From contig JAJFHQ010000005.1 in NCBI GenBank assembly GCA_021775525.1, forward strand, positions 1 through 64,000: a DNA stretch of 64,000 bases. The letters run 5' to 3'. The number at the start of each line of letters is the position of its first letter. The stretch's first letter is position 1. Below, piece by piece: positions 26,062-38,572 of the stretch. The stretch comes from Hyphomicrobiales bacterium (lineage in GTDB: Bacteria > Pseudomonadota > Alphaproteobacteria > Rhizobiales > Methyloligellaceae). A program made the position numbers and the translations under genes. Under the pieces are notes generated by a model that did no database searches, was not told the origin of the DNA, and saw only the letters and a list, made by a program, of their open reading frames with translations.

Positions 26062-27465
26062 TCACATATGAAGGGCGCGTTTGCCGACTGCGAGCGCGGC
26101 CTCCTTTATCGCTTCGGTGAGCGTGGGGTGGGCATGGCAGGTGCGGGCGAGATCCTCTGCTGAACCGCTGAACTCCATAAGCACAGCAGCTTCGGCGATC
26201 ATGTTGCCCGCATCGGGCCCGAGAATATGCACCCCGAGGACCCGGTCAGTCTTCTTGTCGGCCAGGATTTTCACAAAGCCGTCGGTGGTGCGGTTGACCT
26301 TGGCGCGGCCATTGGCAGTGAAGGGGAACTTACCGACATTATATTCAATGCCCTCTTCTTTCAGGGCTTCTTCGGTTTTACCGACCTCGGCCACCTCCGG
26401 GTAGGTGTAGACGACGCCGGGGATCACACCGTAATTCACATGGCCGGCCTGACCTGCAAGAATCTCCGCAACGGCAACGCCTTCGTCTTCCGCCTTGTGC
26501 GCCAGCATCGGCCCCTTGATGACATCTCCAATTGCGTAAATACCATCCACGCTTGATTTGTATTGCGCATCAATTTCCACGCGGCCCTGCTTGTCGAGTT
26601 TGACGCCCACATCTTCAAGACCAAGGCCAGCCGTATACGGCACCCGGCCAATGGCGACGAGGACCACATCACAGTCAATGGTCTCGGCATTTCCGCCCTT
26701 GGCGGGCTCGATAGCGACCTTGCAGCCCTTGCCCTTTGTATCGATGCCGGTGACCTTGTGGCCGAGCTTGAATGTCATGCCCTGTTTTTTCAGGATACGC
26801 ATGAAATTCTTGGCAATGTCCGCGTCCATACCGGGGGTGATGCGGTCGAGGAATTCGACCACGTTGACTTCCGCCCCGAGCCGTCGCCAGACCGAGCCAA
26901 GCTCCAGCCCGATAATCCCCGCGCCCACCACCAGCAGTTTTTTTGGCACCGCGGAAAGTTCCAGTGCGCCAGTTGAGGAAACAACTTTCTTTTCATCGAT
27001 CTCGATGCCGGGCAGCTTCGCCACGTCCGAGCCTGTTGCGATGACGATGTTCTTCGTCTCCAGCGTCACGGCCTTGCCCTCGTCCGGCGTCACCTCGACC
27101 TTGCCCGGTGCTGTGATCTTGCCGGTGCCGTGAAAGGCGTCGATCTTGTTTTTCTTGAGCAGGAATTCGACGCCCGCGGTGTTGCCGTCGACGCCTTCTT
27201 TCTTGAACGCTTGCATGGCCTTGAGATCGAGCGTCGGTTTCACCTTGATGCCCATGTCCTCGAAACCGTGGCCTGCCTCTTCGTAAAGCTCAGATGCATG
27301 CAGCAATGCTTTCGACGGAATGCAGCCGACATTGAGGCAGGTGCCACCGTGGGCCGCGCGCTTTTCAACGACCGCAACTTTCATCCCCAGCTGAGCGGCG
27401 CGGATGGCGCAGACATAACCACCGGGGCCTGTGCCGATAACAACGAGATCGTAAGCGTCCGCCAT
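26062..27465 (-). CDS. lpd: Dihydrolipoamide dehydrogenase (E3)
   Basis: Reoxidises the lipoyl arms of 2-oxoacid dehydrogenase complexes and passes electrons to NAD+. The 467 residues show the FAD motif GTGPGGYV, the redox-active disulfide [17 protein letters not shown], the NAD motif [13 protein letters not shown] and the C-terminal catalytic HAHPTLTEA. As the last gene of the TCA run it serves the OGDH complex coded next door. It follows sucB by 32 bases. Confidence 0.96.
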   Translation of the reverse strand: MADAYDLVVIGTGPGGYVCAIRAAQLGMKVAVVEKRAAHGGTCLNVGCIPSKALLHASELYEEAGHGFEDMGIKVKPTLDLKAMQAFKKEGVDGNTAGVEFLLKKNKIDAFHGTGKITAPGKVEVTPDEGKAVTLETKNIVIATGSDVAKLPGIEIDEKKVVSSTGALELSAVPKKLLVVGAGIIGLELGSVWRRLGAEVNVVEFLDRITPGMDADIAKNFMRILKKQGMTFKLGHKVTGIDTKGKGCKVAIEPAKGGNAETIDCDVVLVAIGRVPYTAGLGLEDVGVKLDKQGRVEIDAQYKSSVDGIYAIGDVIKGPMLAHKAEDEGVAVAEILAGQAGHVNYGVIPGVVYTYPEVAEVGKTEEALKEEGIEYNVGKFPFTANGRAKVNRTTDGFVKILADKKTDRVLGVHILGPDAGNMIAEAAVLMEFSGSAEDLARTCHAHPTLTEAIKEAALAVGKRALHM

Positions 27466-27497
27466 AATTCTCTATCCTTGCTCAAAACCGATTAGGC

Positions 27498-28775
27498 TTA
27501 CAGATCCAGCACCATGCGCTGGGGGTCTTCCAAGCACTCTTTCACACGCACCAGGAACGTTACCGCGCCCTTGCCGTCGACTACGCGGTGGTCATAGGAG
27601 AGCGCGAGATACATCATCGGGCGGATGACGATTTCACCATCCACCGCAACCGGGCGCTGCTGGATAGCGTGCATTCCCAATATGCCCGACTGCGGGGCAT
27701 TCAGGATCGGCGTCGACATGAGCGAGCCATAAACCCCGCCATTGGTGATGGTAAAGGTGCCACCCTGCATTTCGGCGATGCTGAGATCGCCATCGCGGGC
27801 GCGCTTGCCGAGGGACGTAATTTCCGCTTCGATCCCGGCCAGGGTCATGTCCTGGGCATCCCGCACAACCGGTACGACGAGGCCCTTGTCAGTGCCGACG
27901 GCGATGCCGAAGTGATAGTAATTTTTGTAGACAATGTCGGTGCCGTCGATCTCCGCATTCACTTCCGGCACGTCTTTCAGCGCCTGAACGCAGGCTTTGA
28001 CGAAAAAGCCCATGAAGCCGAGCTTCACGCCATGGCGCTTCTGGAACAGCTCCTTATATTCGCTACGCATCTCCATCACCGCGCTCATATCCACCTCGTT
28101 GAAGGTGGTGAGCATGGCGGCCGTGTTCTGCGAATCTTTCAGGCGCTGCGCAATTGTCTGCCGCAGCCGGGTCATTTTCACCCGCTCCTCGCGCACTTCG
28201 TCGTCGCCTGACACCGGACCTCTCGCCCGCGCTGGCGGTTCAGCGCCAACAGATGGTGTCGTCAGGGCGATTGGAGCAGCCGCCGCAGGGGCCGCGCCGC
28301 CGCCCTCAAGGGCCTTGAGTACGTCTTCCTTGGTGAGCCGGCCATCCTTGCCGGTCCCTTTGATCGTTGATGGGTCAAGACTGTTCTCAGTGACGAGCTT
28401 CTGCACGGCAGGGGAGAGCGGGAAATCATGATCGCCACCCGCAGCCGGTGCCGATGCCTTGGCTGTCTTCGCTGGTTCGGGTTCGGATTTGGCCTCCGCA
28501 GGCGCCGCCGCCTTGGCCGGTGCCGCAGCAGCATCGCCTCCTTCCGTGATCGCGCCAAGCAGGGCTCCGACTTCAACAGTGTCGCCTTCCCCGGCCACGA
28601 GGTCGCCAAGCACTCCCGAAACGGGTGCGGGCACCTCTATGGTCACCTTGTCAGTTTCAAGTTCGACCACGGGTTCATCGGCATTGACTGCATCACCAGC
28701 TTTCTTGAACCACTGTCCAACAGTGGCCTCGGTAACTGATTCGCCTAAAGTTGGGACTCGTATTTCCGTCGACAT
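27498..28775 (-). CDS. sucB: Dihydrolipoamide succinyltransferase, OGDH E2
   Basis: Core of the 2-oxoglutarate dehydrogenase complex; moves the succinyl group to CoA. From ATG 28775 ([12 protein letters not shown]) it has 425 residues: lipoyl domain with the modified Lys in [12 protein letters not shown], an Ala/Pro-rich linker, the E3-binding segment ([12 protein letters not shown]...[14 protein letters not shown]), and the catalytic domain ending in [10 protein letters not shown] with its His and Asp. An upstream start at 28823 is less likely because GAGAGG sits before 28775. It follows sucA by 58 bases. Confidence 0.96.
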   Translation of the reverse strand: MSTEIRVPTLGESVTEATVGQWFKKAGDAVNADEPVVELETDKVTIEVPAPVSGVLGDLVAGEGDTVEVGALLGAITEGGDAAAAPAKAAAPAEAKSEPEPAKTAKASAPAAGGDHDFPLSPAVQKLVTENSLDPSTIKGTGKDGRLTKEDVLKALEGGGAAPAAAAPIALTTPSVGAEPPARARGPVSGDDEVREERVKMTRLRQTIAQRLKDSQNTAAMLTTFNEVDMSAVMEMRSEYKELFQKRHGVKLGFMGFFVKACVQALKDVPEVNAEIDGTDIVYKNYYHFGIAVGTDKGLVVPVVRDAQDMTLAGIEAEITSLGKRARDGDLSIAEMQGGTFTITNGGVYGSLMSTPILNAPQSGILGMHAIQQRPVAVDGEIVIRPMMYLALSYDHRVVDGKGAVTFLVRVKECLEDPQRMVLDL

Positions 28776-28833
28776 TATTTTGACCTCTCGCATCGCGGGC
28801 AGACCGCTCCCCGCTCCGTTCAATTCATCCCGT

Positions 28834-31782
28834 TCAACCCGTCAGAGCATCCCTCTTGAAGGCTTCAAGTTGCGCCACATGCTTGCTCATCAGGCCCGTA
28901 GCCGTGGATGCTGATTCAGCTCGGCCCGTATAAACCGGACGTTTGTGTTTCGCATCAATCGTTTCAAGCACCACCTCGATGTTTGGTCCGACAAAGGTCC
29001 ATGCGCCCATATTTTTAGGTTCTTCCTGGCACCACACCATTTCAGCCTGGGTGAAACGCCCCAACTCATCGACAAGCGCACGCGCAGGGAATGGGTAAAG
29101 CTGTTCCAGCCGCATAAGGTAGACATCGTTGATGCCTTCCTTTTCGCGCGCATCATAGAGATCGTAATAGACTTTGCCTGTGCACATCACGACGCGCTTG
29201 ATCTTGTTATCTGCAACCAGCTTGATTTTCTCGCCCTTCAGGTATTGTGCGTCATCCCACAGAACCCGGTGGAAGGTGGAGTCCGGCCCGAACATCTCCA
29301 GCGGCGAGATCACGCGCTTGTGGCGCAGCAGGGATTTCGGCGTCATCAGCACCAGGGGTTTGCGGAAATTGCGGTGCATTTGCCGGCGCAGGATATGGAA
29401 ATAATTGGCTGGCGTTGTGCAGTTGGCCACTTGCCAATTGTCTTCCGCGCTGTTTTGCAAATAGCGCTCCAGCCGGGCGGAGGAATGTTCCGGCCCCTGG
29501 CCCTCATAGCCATGGGGCAACAGCAGGACGAGACCGGACATACGCAGCCACTTGCTTTCGCCAGACGAGATGAACTGATCAATGACCACCTGTGCGCCGT
29601 TGGCGAAATCCCCGAATTGGGCTTCCCACAGGGTCAATGCATTGGGCTCGGCCAGTGTGTAGCCATATTCAAAGCCAAGCACCGCAACTTCCGAGAGCAT
29701 CGAGTTGATGACCTCGTAATGCGCCTGGGTCGCGGCGATATGGTTGAGTGGAGTGAACTTTTCTTCAGTCTTCTGATCGTTCAGCACCGAATGACGCTGG
29801 GAGAACGTACCACGTTCACAATCCTGACCTGACAGGCGCACCCGGTAGCGCTCGCGCAGCAGCGTGCCAAAGGCCAGCGCCTCGGCGAACGACCAGTCGA
29901 TGGCCGTACCCTCCTCGATCATCTTGCGCCGGCTTTCCATGAACCGGTTGACGGTTCGGTGAATGTTGAACCCTTCGGGCACGCGGGAAATGGCGACGCC
30001 GATCTCCTTGAGCCATTCGGTTTTTACACCTGTTTCACCGCGGCGTGCGCCTTCCTCGGCATGACCCAATCCTGACCATTGGCCATCCATCCAGTCCGCC
30101 TTGTTGGGCTTGTAGGAATCACCAATCCTGAATTCTTCTTCCAGCATACTCCTCATATCGGAGCGCATGGTTTCAAATTCATCGACCGTCAGAGAGCCTT
30201 CTTCAATCAGGCGGCTGGAATAAACATCAACTACAGTCGGGTGAGAGCGAATTTTTTGATACATCAACGGCTGGGTGAAGGATGGCTCATCACCCTCATT
30301 GTGACCGTGACGCCGGTAGCAGAACATGTCGATAACGACCGGTTTGTGGAATTTCTGGCGGAACTCGGTTGCAACCTTGGCAACATGGACAACCGACTCC
30401 GGATCATCGCCATTCACATGGAAAATCGGCGCCTCGATCATCCGCGCCACATCCGAGGGATAGGGCGAGGAACGTGAATTGTGAGGCGATGTCGTAAACC
30501 CGATCTGGTTGTTCACGATAAAATGTATCGAACCTCCAGTTCGATGACCGGCCAGACCCGACAGGCCGAAACATTCCGCGATGATACCCTGGCCCGCAAA
30601 GGCCGCATCACCATGAAGAAGCAGTGGCATGACCTTGGTGCGCTCTTTGTCGCGCCTCTGGTCCTGTTTCGCGCGCACCTTGCCGAGCACTACCGGATCG
30701 ACAATTTCCAGATGCGAGGGATTGGCCGTGAGCGAGAGATGGACATTGTTGCCGTCAAACTCACGGTCGGATGAAGCCCCGAGATGATATTTTACGTCGC
30801 CCGAACCCTCCACGTCGTCCGGGTTGGCAGAGCCGCCCTTGAACTCGTTGAAGATGGCGCGGAACGGCTTGCCCATAACATTGGCGAGCACGTTCAGCCG
30901 GCCCCGGTGCGGCATTCCGAGTATGATCTCTTCCACGCCAAGCGAACCACCGCGCTTGATGATCTGTTCCAGCGCCGGGATTGCCCCCTCGCCGCCATCG
31001 AGACCAAAGCGCTTGGTGCCGGTATATTTGACATCGAGGAATTTCTCGAAGGCCTCAACCTCAACCAGCTTGGTAAGGATGGCTTTTTTGCCTTCAGGTG
31101 TGAACGCAATTTCCTTGTCCTTGCCCTCGATGCGCGCCTGGAGCCAGCCCTTCTGCTCGGGCGTCGAGATATGCATGAACTCGACACCGATCTTGGCGCA
31201 GTAGGTGCGCCTGAGGATTTCGATGATCTCCCGAATGGTGCCGAACTCAAGGCCGAGCACGTAATCGAGAAAAATCTTGCGGTCGTAGTCGCGCTCGGTG
31301 AAGCCGTAAGACGCCGGCTCCAGTTCCTGATGGGCTTCCTTCTTCTCCAGCCCCAGTGGATCGAGGTCCGCCGCCAGGTGTCCACGCACCCGGTAAGAAC
31401 GGATCAGCATGAGGGCACGCACTGAATCACGCGTTGCGGCAAGCGCCAGATCACTGGTGAGTTCAACCCCGAGAGTTTGCGCCCGGCCCTGGATGCGATT
31501 GCCCAGCTGCTGCTCAACCGGGCCCCAGTCCCCATCGAGTGCGCTCACCAGCTCGCCATTGTCAGGCACCGGCCAACCGGTGCTTTTCCACGACGGCCCT
31601 TCAGCCTCCTTCAGGACCTCTTCTTTGTTGTCCTTGAGGTCGCGGAAAAACGCCTGCCAGTCGCCGTCGACCGAGTCCGGATTGTTTTGATATTGAGCAT
31701 AAAGCTCTTCGATATAGTCCGCGTTTGCACCATGCAGAAATGACGTGCGTGCCAACGCTTCATTCAGGTCTTGCCGTGCCAT
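28834..31782 (-). CDS. sucA: 2-oxoglutarate dehydrogenase E1
   Basis: Thiamine-diphosphate enzyme that decarboxylates 2-oxoglutarate in the TCA cycle. The 982 residues are of family length. It begins [28 protein letters not shown], carries [19 protein letters not shown], the [22 protein letters not shown] motif, the ThDP-binding GDAAFAGQG and the C-terminal [11 protein letters not shown]. It opens the OGDH part of the run, 85 bases after sucD. Confidence 0.97.
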   Translation of the reverse strand: MARQDLNEALARTSFLHGANADYIEELYAQYQNNPDSVDGDWQAFFRDLKDNKEEVLKEAEGPSWKSTGWPVPDNGELVSALDGDWGPVEQQLGNRIQGRAQTLGVELTSDLALAATRDSVRALMLIRSYRVRGHLAADLDPLGLEKKEAHQELEPASYGFTERDYDRKIFLDYVLGLEFGTIREIIEILRRTYCAKIGVEFMHISTPEQKGWLQARIEGKDKEIAFTPEGKKAILTKLVEVEAFEKFLDVKYTGTKRFGLDGGEGAIPALEQIIKRGGSLGVEEIILGMPHRGRLNVLANVMGKPFRAIFNEFKGGSANPDDVEGSGDVKYHLGASSDREFDGNNVHLSLTANPSHLEIVDPVVLGKVRAKQDQRRDKERTKVMPLLLHGDAAFAGQGIIAECFGLSGLAGHRTGGSIHFIVNNQIGFTTSPHNSRSSPYPSDVARMIEAPIFHVNGDDPESVVHVAKVATEFRQKFHKPVVIDMFCYRRHGHNEGDEPSFTQPLMYQKIRSHPTVVDVYSSRLIEEGSLTVDEFETMRSDMRSMLEEEFRIGDSYKPNKADWMDGQWSGLGHAEEGARRGETGVKTEWLKEIGVAISRVPEGFNIHRTVNRFMESRRKMIEEGTAIDWSFAEALAFGTLLRERYRVRLSGQDCERGTFSQRHSVLNDQKTEEKFTPLNHIAATQAHYEVINSMLSEVAVLGFEYGYTLAEPNALTLWEAQFGDFANGAQVVIDQFISSGESKWLRMSGLVLLLPHGYEGQGPEHSSARLERYLQNSAEDNWQVANCTTPANYFHILRRQMHRNFRKPLVLMTPKSLLRHKRVISPLEMFGPDSTFHRVLWDDAQYLKGEKIKLVADNKIKRVVMCTGKVYYDLYDAREKEGINDVYLMRLEQLYPFPARALVDELGRFTQAEMVWCQEEPKNMGAWTFVGPNIEVVLETIDAKHKRPVYTGRAESASTATGLMSKHVAQLEAFKRDALTG

Positions 31783-31867
31783 GAGCTGATCCCGCCTTCA
31801 GGAGTGAAGCTTCACCCCTTCCCCCGTGCCGCATTTAACCGGCGAGATTCAATACGCGCCAGCCTAG

Positions 31868-32743
31868 TTAGCCATTTAATACATCCACGAGCGTAGTTCC
31901 AAGACCCGCTGGTGATTTAGATACTGCTATACCCGCTGAACGCATGGCGTCCATTTTATCTTCAGCACCGCCCTTGCCGCCCGAAATGATAGCGCCAGCA
32001 TGGCCCATGCGCCGTCCCGGAGGCGCTGTCACACCGGCGATAAAGCCAACCACGGGCTTTTTCACCTTCGATTGTTTCAAGAATTCAGCGGCCTCTTCCT
32101 CGGCCGATCCGCCAATTTCGCCGATCATGATGATCGATTGGGTTTTGTCGTCCCCGAGGAACAGATCTAGGCAGTCGATGAAGTTGGTGCCGTTCACGGG
32201 ATCACCACCAATACCGATGCAGGTGGATTGCCCAAGGCCGGCGGCCGTCGTCTGCGCGACAGCTTCATAAGTGAGTGTGCCGGAGCGCGATACGATCCCC
32301 ACCGATCCGGTTTTATGGATATGACCCGGCATAATGCCGATTTTGCATTCATCAGGTGTGATAATGCCGGGGCAGTTGGGCCCGATTAGGCGTGAGTTGG
32401 ACCCGGTAAGCGCGCGCTTCACCTTCACCATGTCGAGCACGGGGATGCCCTCGGTAATGCAGACGATAAGCGGCACTTCCGCATCGATCGCTTCCAGGAT
32501 GGCATCTCCTGCGAAGGGCGGCGGCACGTAGATGGCGGAGGCACTGGCGCCTGTCGCCTCGACCGCCTGACCCACCGTGTCGAACACGGGCAGGCCAAGA
32601 TGATCCGATCCGCCTTTGCCTGGCGTCACGCCGCCGACCATTTTCGTACCGTATGCAATCGCCTGCTCGGAATGGAAGGTGCCTTGGCTACCGGTGAAGC
32701 CCTGGCAGATGACTTTTGTATTCTTGTCTACGAGGACTGACAT
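31868..32743 (-). CDS. sucD: Succinyl-CoA synthetase alpha subunit
   Basis: Phosphorylated subunit of the ligase that makes succinate and a nucleoside triphosphate from succinyl-CoA. The 291 residues show the CoA-binding [35 protein letters not shown], and the active-site His in [14 protein letters not shown]. It starts on the base directly after the stop of sucC, with no gap. Confidence 0.97.
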   Translation of the reverse strand: MSVLVDKNTKVICQGFTGSQGTFHSEQAIAYGTKMVGGVTPGKGGSDHLGLPVFDTVGQAVEATGASASAIYVPPPFAGDAILEAIDAEVPLIVCITEGIPVLDMVKVKRALTGSNSRLIGPNCPGIITPDECKIGIMPGHIHKTGSVGIVSRSGTLTYEAVAQTTAAGLGQSTCIGIGGDPVNGTNFIDCLDLFLGDDKTQSIIMIGEIGGSAEEEAAEFLKQSKVKKPVVGFIAGVTAPPGRRMGHAGAIISGGKGGAEDKMDAMRSAGIAVSKSPAGLGTTLVDVLNG

Positions 32744-33913
32744 CTACGCCGCCTCCTTCACTTGAGCGACAATCTTCTGCGCCGCGTCATCCAGATTGTC
32801 GGCCGAGACGATAGCGAGACCGGAGTCTTCGAGGATCTTCTTACCCATGTCCACGTTGGTGCCTTCCAGCCGCACGACCAGCGGCACGGAGATATCCATC
32901 TCCTTAGCGGCAGCGACGATGCCCTCGGCGATGATATCGCAGCGCATGATGCCGCCGAAGATATTGACCAGAATGCCCTTCACATTGTCGTCTGACAGTA
33001 TGATCTGGAAGGCATTCATCACCTGCTCCTTGCTCGCGCCACCGCCTACATCCAGGAAGTTGGCGGGCGAGGAGCCGTAGAGATTGATGATGTCCATGGT
33101 GGCCATGGCGAGGCCTGCGCCGTTCACCATGCAGCCGATAGCGCCGTCGAGCTTGATGTAGTTGAGATCAAACTTCGAAGCCTCGACCTCGGCCGGGTCT
33201 TCTTCCGACAGGTCGCGCAGCTCGACGATGTCCGGGTGCCGGTAAAGGGCATTGCCGTCGAAATTCATCTTGGCATCGAGGCAGATGAGATCGCCCGCAC
33301 CCGTCACCACAAGCGGATTGATCTCCAGCAGGCTGGCGTCCTTTTCCAGCAACATCTTGTAGAGCGTTCCTATGAGCTTCACGCACTGCTTGATCGCGTC
33401 GCCCTTGAGACCGAGTGCAAAGGCAATCTTTCGGCCATGGAATCCTGAATAACCGCTCGCTGGATCGATGGTCATGGTGAGGATTTTCTCAGGCGTCTTG
33501 GCGGCCACTTCCTCGATGTCCATGCCGCCCTCTGTCGAGGCGATGAATGCGATGCGCGAGGTAGCGCGATCAATCAGCGCCGAGAGATAAAGCTCGCGGT
33601 CGATGTCGCAGCCTTCCTCAATGTAAACCCGGCCGACTTCCTTGCCCGCAGGGCCGGTCTGATGCGTGACGAGCGTCATGCCGAGTATGCGCTCCGCTTC
33701 GGATTTTACTTCGTCGATGGATTTGACCACCGTGACGCCGCCGCCCTTGCCGCGACCACCGGCATGGATTTGAGCCTTGACCACCCAGACGCTGCCACCA
33801 AGCTCTTCAGCAGCCTTGACTGCTTCGTCCGCCTTGAATGCAATGCCACCCCGAGGAACGGGTACGCCGAAGCCCTTCAGTACTGCCTTGGCCTGGTATT
33901 CATGGATATTCAT
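32744..33913 (-). CDS. sucC: Succinyl-CoA synthetase beta subunit
   Basis: ATP-grasp subunit of the same ligase. The 389 residues begin [23 protein letters not shown], bind nucleotide through [17 protein letters not shown], and end with the specificity region [16 protein letters not shown] and [13 protein letters not shown]. It follows mdh by 31 bases and leads into sucD, so the two subunits are made together. Confidence 0.97.
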   Translation of the reverse strand: MNIHEYQAKAVLKGFGVPVPRGGIAFKADEAVKAAEELGGSVWVVKAQIHAGGRGKGGGVTVVKSIDEVKSEAERILGMTLVTHQTGPAGKEVGRVYIEEGCDIDRELYLSALIDRATSRIAFIASTEGGMDIEEVAAKTPEKILTMTIDPASGYSGFHGRKIAFALGLKGDAIKQCVKLIGTLYKMLLEKDASLLEINPLVVTGAGDLICLDAKMNFDGNALYRHPDIVELRDLSEEDPAEVEASKFDLNYIKLDGAIGCMVNGAGLAMATMDIINLYGSSPANFLDVGGGASKEQVMNAFQIILSDDNVKGILVNIFGGIMRCDIIAEGIVAAAKEMDISVPLVVRLEGTNVDMGKKILEDSGLAIVSADNLDDAAQKIVAQVKEAA

Positions 33914-33944
33914 TTACGTACCCCCCGCGTTCTGTGCCTGGGTG

Positions 33945-34919
<975 letters not shown>

Positions 34920-35026
34920 TTAACCAGAATTCACCCCCGCCAGGAGCGCTCCGCCGACTCTCAACTCGTGCTTGTGGTTAGCCCGAAACGCGGTGTCACG
35001 CAAGGTTGGCCTTAGAGGGCTTCATG

Positions 35027-35044
35027 GGCGCGAAAGATCGCGCC
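35027..35044 (-). terminator. Hairpin at the end of the methyltransferase gene
   Basis: GGCGCGA and TCGCGCC form a perfect 7-bp stem over AAGA. The stem reaches into the last codon of the methyltransferase gene and lies 120 bases upstream of mdh. There is no run of T on the minus strand after it, so it is a weak terminator at best, or a structural element of the mdh promoter region. Confidence 0.3.
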
Positions 35045-35673
35045 TATCCGGCCTTCTTCGCAACGATAAAGACGGCGATGCCTTTTTCAGGTTTCCATTG
35101 ATGGTCAATCTCGAAACCGGCGCCAGTCAGACTGTCGACCAGGTTCTTAGTCGAGAGCACTCTGACCAGAGGCATAAGACCCACGAGCCTGCCCAGGGGC
35201 GCAACGAATCTGAACCAGCTCCATTTCATGCTGTCGCCGAGACACACAGTGCTTGAGATAAACAAGCCACCGGGTTTCAGCATCTTGTGCACCTTGGAGA
35301 TGACGGCATCGCAATCTTCCACAAGATGCAGGATGCTGTGTCCCATCACGGCGTTGAAACTTTCAGGGTCCGGGTTGAAATCATCGATGGCCGTCTGGCT
35401 GAAAGTGACGTTCTTTACGCCACCTGCCTCAGCCTTTCCTCGCGCGATTTCGAGCATCTTCGCGGAAATATCGGTCGCCAGGATGTGCTTCACGTAAGGC
35501 GCGTGGGCTATCGCCGTTGACCCTGTCCCGCAGCCGAACTCCAGCACCTCCATATCGGGGCGGAAATAATCACGCGTTATCTCGAGCTTCTTCTGATAAG
35601 CCGCCTTGTCGCTGACGGGCCGCTTCGCATAACCTTCGGCGTGCTTGTCCCAGAATTTTGGCGATGCGCTCAT
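35044..35673 (-). CDS. Class I SAM-dependent methyltransferase
   Basis: A 209-residue methyltransferase with motif I VLEFGCGTGSTAIAHAP, the acidic post-I turn ATDISAKMLEIARGKAE, motif II/III FSQTAIDDFN, and LKPGGLFISST. Substrate unknown. I choose ATG 35673 (MSASPKFWDKHAEGYAKRP) since GGAGG precedes it by 5 bases and the family begins this way; ATG 35703 in the same frame is weaker. It is a single gene upstream of mdh on the same strand, with a hairpin at its end. Confidence 0.88.
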   Translation of the reverse strand: MSASPKFWDKHAEGYAKRPVSDKAAYQKKLEITRDYFRPDMEVLEFGCGTGSTAIAHAPYVKHILATDISAKMLEIARGKAEAGGVKNVTFSQTAIDDFNPDPESFNAVMGHSILHLVEDCDAVISKVHKMLKPGGLFISSTVCLGDSMKWSWFRFVAPLGRLVGLMPLVRVLSTKNLVDSLTGAGFEIDHQWKPEKGIAVFIVAKKAG

Positions 35674-35731
35674 GCGGACCTCCGCCTGATCGAGTGATGT
35701 CATGGTCTTTAGATCCTTTACGAGAATGGTG

Positions 35732-35887
35732 TCAGATTGTCTTGTTGATGGTGTGGCGTGGAAAAAGAGCGAAGGCGACGATGGCGACAATCGCGCCAGC
35801 CATCAAATCGAAAATGGTGTCATTGAGCCCTCTCTGGTTTTGAAACAGGCCTGCGCGGTCGATCTCGAAATCAAACAACTCCCACAT
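35732..35887 (-). pseudogene. C-terminal remnant of a membrane protein
   Basis: A 51-residue frame from ATG 35887 to TGA 35732 reads MWELFDFEIDRAG, NQRGLNDTIFDLMAG and AIVAIVAFALF. The frame is open further back for about 17 codons, as RPPRFGPIGTVVIQGT, before a TGA. The pattern GTxWELFxF, GLxDTxFDL and a final helix resembles the end of small integral membrane proteins of the DUF2238 kind. It has lost its start and upper part, and it overlaps the tail of the DUF2306 gene in another frame. I think it is a decayed gene, not a functional short ORF. Confidence 0.45.
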
Positions 35888-36584
35888 GGTTCCCTGGATA
35901 ACGACGGTCCCGATGGGGCCGAATCGGGGTGGGCGGACTATTGTTCACGTTGGACTGGGTCGCTCGCCTCCGAATGATCCATTCGCCCACGGCAAGGTTA
36001 ATTGCCCAGCCGGCACTCAAGAGCAGTGCACGGGACAGTTCGCCGGGTGTGCCGATGAGGAGAACCCATGGAATACCAACCAAAGCCTGCGTACCTGCGC
36101 CAACGCCAATTGCAAAACCACGTATCATCCAGGCGCGATGCCGTGTGATGTCACGCCGCCGGATGGCGGCAAACCCCAGCATGATGAACAGGATCATCGC
36201 GAAGCCAACAACGAGCCGGATGCCATAGAGCAACTCGCCATCATGTTCGGCCGGCGGAAAGAAGTGAGACAGCCACAGGCCCGTAAACGCGGCAACGAGG
36301 CCGCACGGCACCAGAACCCGCCCGGCGGCACGATGCCATCCGGGCCTCCGGCGTCGCAAACCGGAGGAAAACTGGAAAGCGCCCAAGATGCAAAATACGC
36401 TGACGCTGACAATATGCAGGACCAGAGCTCCAGAGGGCGCTGCGAAAAACCGCGCACTGTCAGGCATGATATCCAAACCGCCCGACAACTGGACTAGTCG
36501 TAGTGTCCCGCCGAGGACCGGAATAAAGCTGAGCGCGATCAGAGCAGTGGGCACGAGCCAATCGGCTCTGGTGGATGAGGACAT
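35871..36584 (-). CDS. DUF2306 membrane protein
   Basis: A 237-residue inner-membrane protein of the DUF2306 family: helices at about 10-30, 50-75, 87-108, 122-140 and 150-205, and the marker HIVSVSVFCILGAFQFSSGLRRRRPGWHRAAG with LxHxxxGR-like histidines. Function unknown. AAAGGAG precedes the ATG 36584. The last 25 residues (NNSPPTPIRPHRDRR onward) are unlike a membrane protein and read through the remnant in another frame, so the true end may have been lost in a deletion. It diverges from a LysR gene across 85 bases. Confidence 0.75.
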   Translation of the reverse strand: MSSSTRADWLVPTALIALSFIPVLGGTLRLVQLSGGLDIMPDSARFFAAPSGALVLHIVSVSVFCILGAFQFSSGLRRRRPGWHRAAGRVLVPCGLVAAFTGLWLSHFFPPAEHDGELLYGIRLVVGFAMILFIMLGFAAIRRRDITRHRAWMIRGFAIGVGAGTQALVGIPWVLLIGTPGELSRALLLSAGWAINLAVGEWIIRRRATQSNVNNSPPTPIRPHRDRRYPGNHVGVV

Positions 36585-36669
36585 AGTCTCACTCCTTTCC
36601 GCGACTAGTTACACATGCGTAAATCAAATAGAAATTGCAGAAATATGTACTTATGATATGCAAATATGC

Positions 36670-37554
36670 ATGAATTGGCAGTCCGTCGCCTTCGACTGGA
36701 ATCAGGCGCGGGCCTTCCTCGTCACAGCCGAGGAAGGCTCCCTTTCCGCAGCCGCGCGCACCCTTGGCCTCACGCAGCCAACCCTTGGCCGACAGGTCGC
36801 AGGACTTGAGGCGGAACTTGGCGTGACGCTTTTCGAACGGGTTGGACGATCCCTCTCCCTGACACAGTCGGGAGTGGAGCTGCTCGATCATTTCCGCTCC
36901 ATGGGGGAGGCGGCCAGCCGGATATCGCTTGCCGCCTCTGGGCAATCACAGACCATTGAGGGTCAGGTGAGCATCACCGCGACCAACATGATGGCCACCT
37001 TCCACCTGCCTGCCGTATTGCAACAGATACGGGAAACAGCACCAGGGATTGAGATTGAAATTATTGCCTCCAATGACGTGCGGGATCTGACGCGGCGCGA
37101 GGCGGATATCGCAATCCGGCACGGGCGTCCCAAGCAACCCGATTTGATTGCCAAGCTCGTCCGGGAAACGTCCGGCAACCTTTATGCCTCAAAGGAATAT
37201 CTCGACAAGTTTGGCCGGCCCCAAACGCCGGACGAGTTGTCGGAAGCCGATTTCATTGGTTTCGATCATCCCGAGCGCTTTATTCCCATGTTGAGTACTT
37301 TTGGTCTGTCCCTGACAAGGGACAATTTCAAGCTCAACTCGACGAGCGGCACCGTGATGCGCGCATTGGTAATGCAGGGCCTTGGGGTCAGCGTCTTGAT
37401 CAGGGAAGATGCGGAGCGCACACCCGGCATCGAACTCGCATTGCCCTCACTCGACCCGATCCCAATCCCGGTCTGGCTGGTGACGCACCGCGAGCTTCAT
37501 ACCAGCCGGCGCATCCGGCTGGTGTTCGACATGCTGGCGGAAGCTCTCTCGTGA
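36670..37554 (+). CDS. LysR-family transcriptional regulator
   Basis: A 294-residue LTTR: N-terminal winged helix (FLVTAEEGSLSAAARTLGLTQPTLGRQVAGLEAELG) and a substrate-binding domain. I start at ATG 36670 (MNWQSVAFDW); no good ribosome-binding site is seen and ATG 36658 is also possible. ATGCA and TGCAT around AATA (36658-36671) overlap the start and might be an operator. It diverges from the DUF2306 gene, which makes that gene the first candidate target. Inducer unknown; the tcuAB genes lie a kilobase away with another gene between. Confidence 0.85.
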   Translation: MNWQSVAFDWNQARAFLVTAEEGSLSAAARTLGLTQPTLGRQVAGLEAELGVTLFERVGRSLSLTQSGVELLDHFRSMGEAASRISLAASGQSQTIEGQVSITATNMMATFHLPAVLQQIRETAPGIEIEIIASNDVRDLTRREADIAIRHGRPKQPDLIAKLVRETSGNLYASKEYLDKFGRPQTPDELSEADFIGFDHPERFIPMLSTFGLSLTRDNFKLNSTSGTVMRALVMQGLGVSVLIREDAERTPGIELALPSLDPIPIPVWLVTHRELHTSRRIRLVFDMLAEALS

Positions 37555-37675
37555 ACTTTGATCATACTCGGAGATTCGTTGTTTACGTGTCCGCCAGGCA
37601 CCAATGCCGGACATCGGCGGGGAAAACCTCATTTTCAATCATTGATCTCTGAATAGTTGTATTGAGGTGTTACGT

Positions 37676-38191
37676 CTATTTTGGCCCGACGGGCATGTCA
37701 TCCGGCCGGGTTTCACGCGCGGGCTTGATTCTTTTCGCAGTCAAATAATAGACACCGCAGGAATAAAGCTTCTGACCGTCAGGACCTTTGTTAAATGACG
37801 ACCCGCAGATCGGGGCGGGCGTGCGTTTCGTCACCTTGTCTTTCCATTTCACTGATGCCTTCCTGAACCTGAGTTCCGTTCCAATACAGGCTTCCTTGTA
37901 TGTCGCTGCCGCCACGCCATTTGATCTGGACGCATAGAGCGTCTTGCACCGGTTGGCGACGGCTGCTTCCCAATGAACTTGAAGGGTCAGATCACCGAGA
38001 CGCGGATAAGCCGACCGGCAGGCATTGGCGATCTGCTTTCTCTGTTGCTCGATACCCGCATATGGGCTGACATCGCCTGCCGGTGGTTGGCAAAGTTTTT
38101 CGAGATCGCTTTCCGCAAAGGCGGGTGCGGAATTGGCCCCAAGAGCAAGGCAGGCAACTCCCGTGATGATGTATGTGCGTATGGCGATCAT
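37676..38191 (-). CDS. Putative secreted protein, unknown
   Basis: I do not recognise this protein. From ATG 38191 it has 171 residues with a signal peptide (MIAIRTYIITGVACLALGA, cleavage near NSAPAFAE) and a mature part with several Cys (LCQPP, IANACRSAY, NRCKTLY, EACIG, ICGSS, YSCGV) and many basic residues. AAGGGA precedes the start. It ends with a short disordered tail (RETRPDDMPVGPK). It lies alone, between a LysR gene on the other strand and the tcu operon on its own strand. Confidence 0.6.
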   Translation of the reverse strand: MIAIRTYIITGVACLALGANSAPAFAESDLEKLCQPPAGDVSPYAGIEQQRKQIANACRSAYPRLGDLTLQVHWEAAVANRCKTLYASRSNGVAAATYKEACIGTELRFRKASVKWKDKVTKRTPAPICGSSFNKGPDGQKLYSCGVYYLTAKRIKPARETRPDDMPVGPK

Positions 38192-38572
38192 GGTTGTTCC
38201 CTTGTTGTTGCGCAACGGAGAATGGTCTGGAGTTCTTGTCTTCTCCAAATTGCCAAAACCGGCAAGTCGGTAACCTATTTGCAGGTTGGGAGCTTGGTGT
38301 TTTTAGCCGCGCAACTATTGCGGCTCGATGATTGAGTCCGAACTCGCCAGTGTTTGAGTGCAATCCTAGCGGGTCTCATTCGGGAGCAGACTTCACATCC
38401 GCGTCATGGCGTATACGGAGAAATGGATTCACGCAGAATCTGTGACTTAGTTGTCAGGCATTCAGGATCATCAGGGAGGAGCGGTGACTGGAATGTCCGC
38501 TTTATCCCCGAAAGCGGAGATGGGTTGAGCTTTATTCAGATCTCAGAGTGGCAAAAAATACTTGTCGTCAGG
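38192..38572. other. Gap of 381 bases downstream of tcuB
   Basis: No frame looks coding on either strand. The right part holds an 8-bp inverted repeat, TCCGCTTT (38496-38503) and AAAGCGGA (38511-38518), 55 bases downstream of the tcuB stop. It could end the tcuAB transcript, but no T-run follows it on the minus strand. The left part should hold the promoter of the unknown secreted protein gene. Confidence 0.5.

Noticed and set aside
31802..31813. Palindrome GTGAAGCTTCAC between sucD and sucA
   Set aside because: Short and without T-run or promoter context; I could not support a function.
38496..38518. Terminator of tcuAB
   Set aside because: The stem is good, but no T-run follows it on the minus strand, so it is only mentioned as a repeat.
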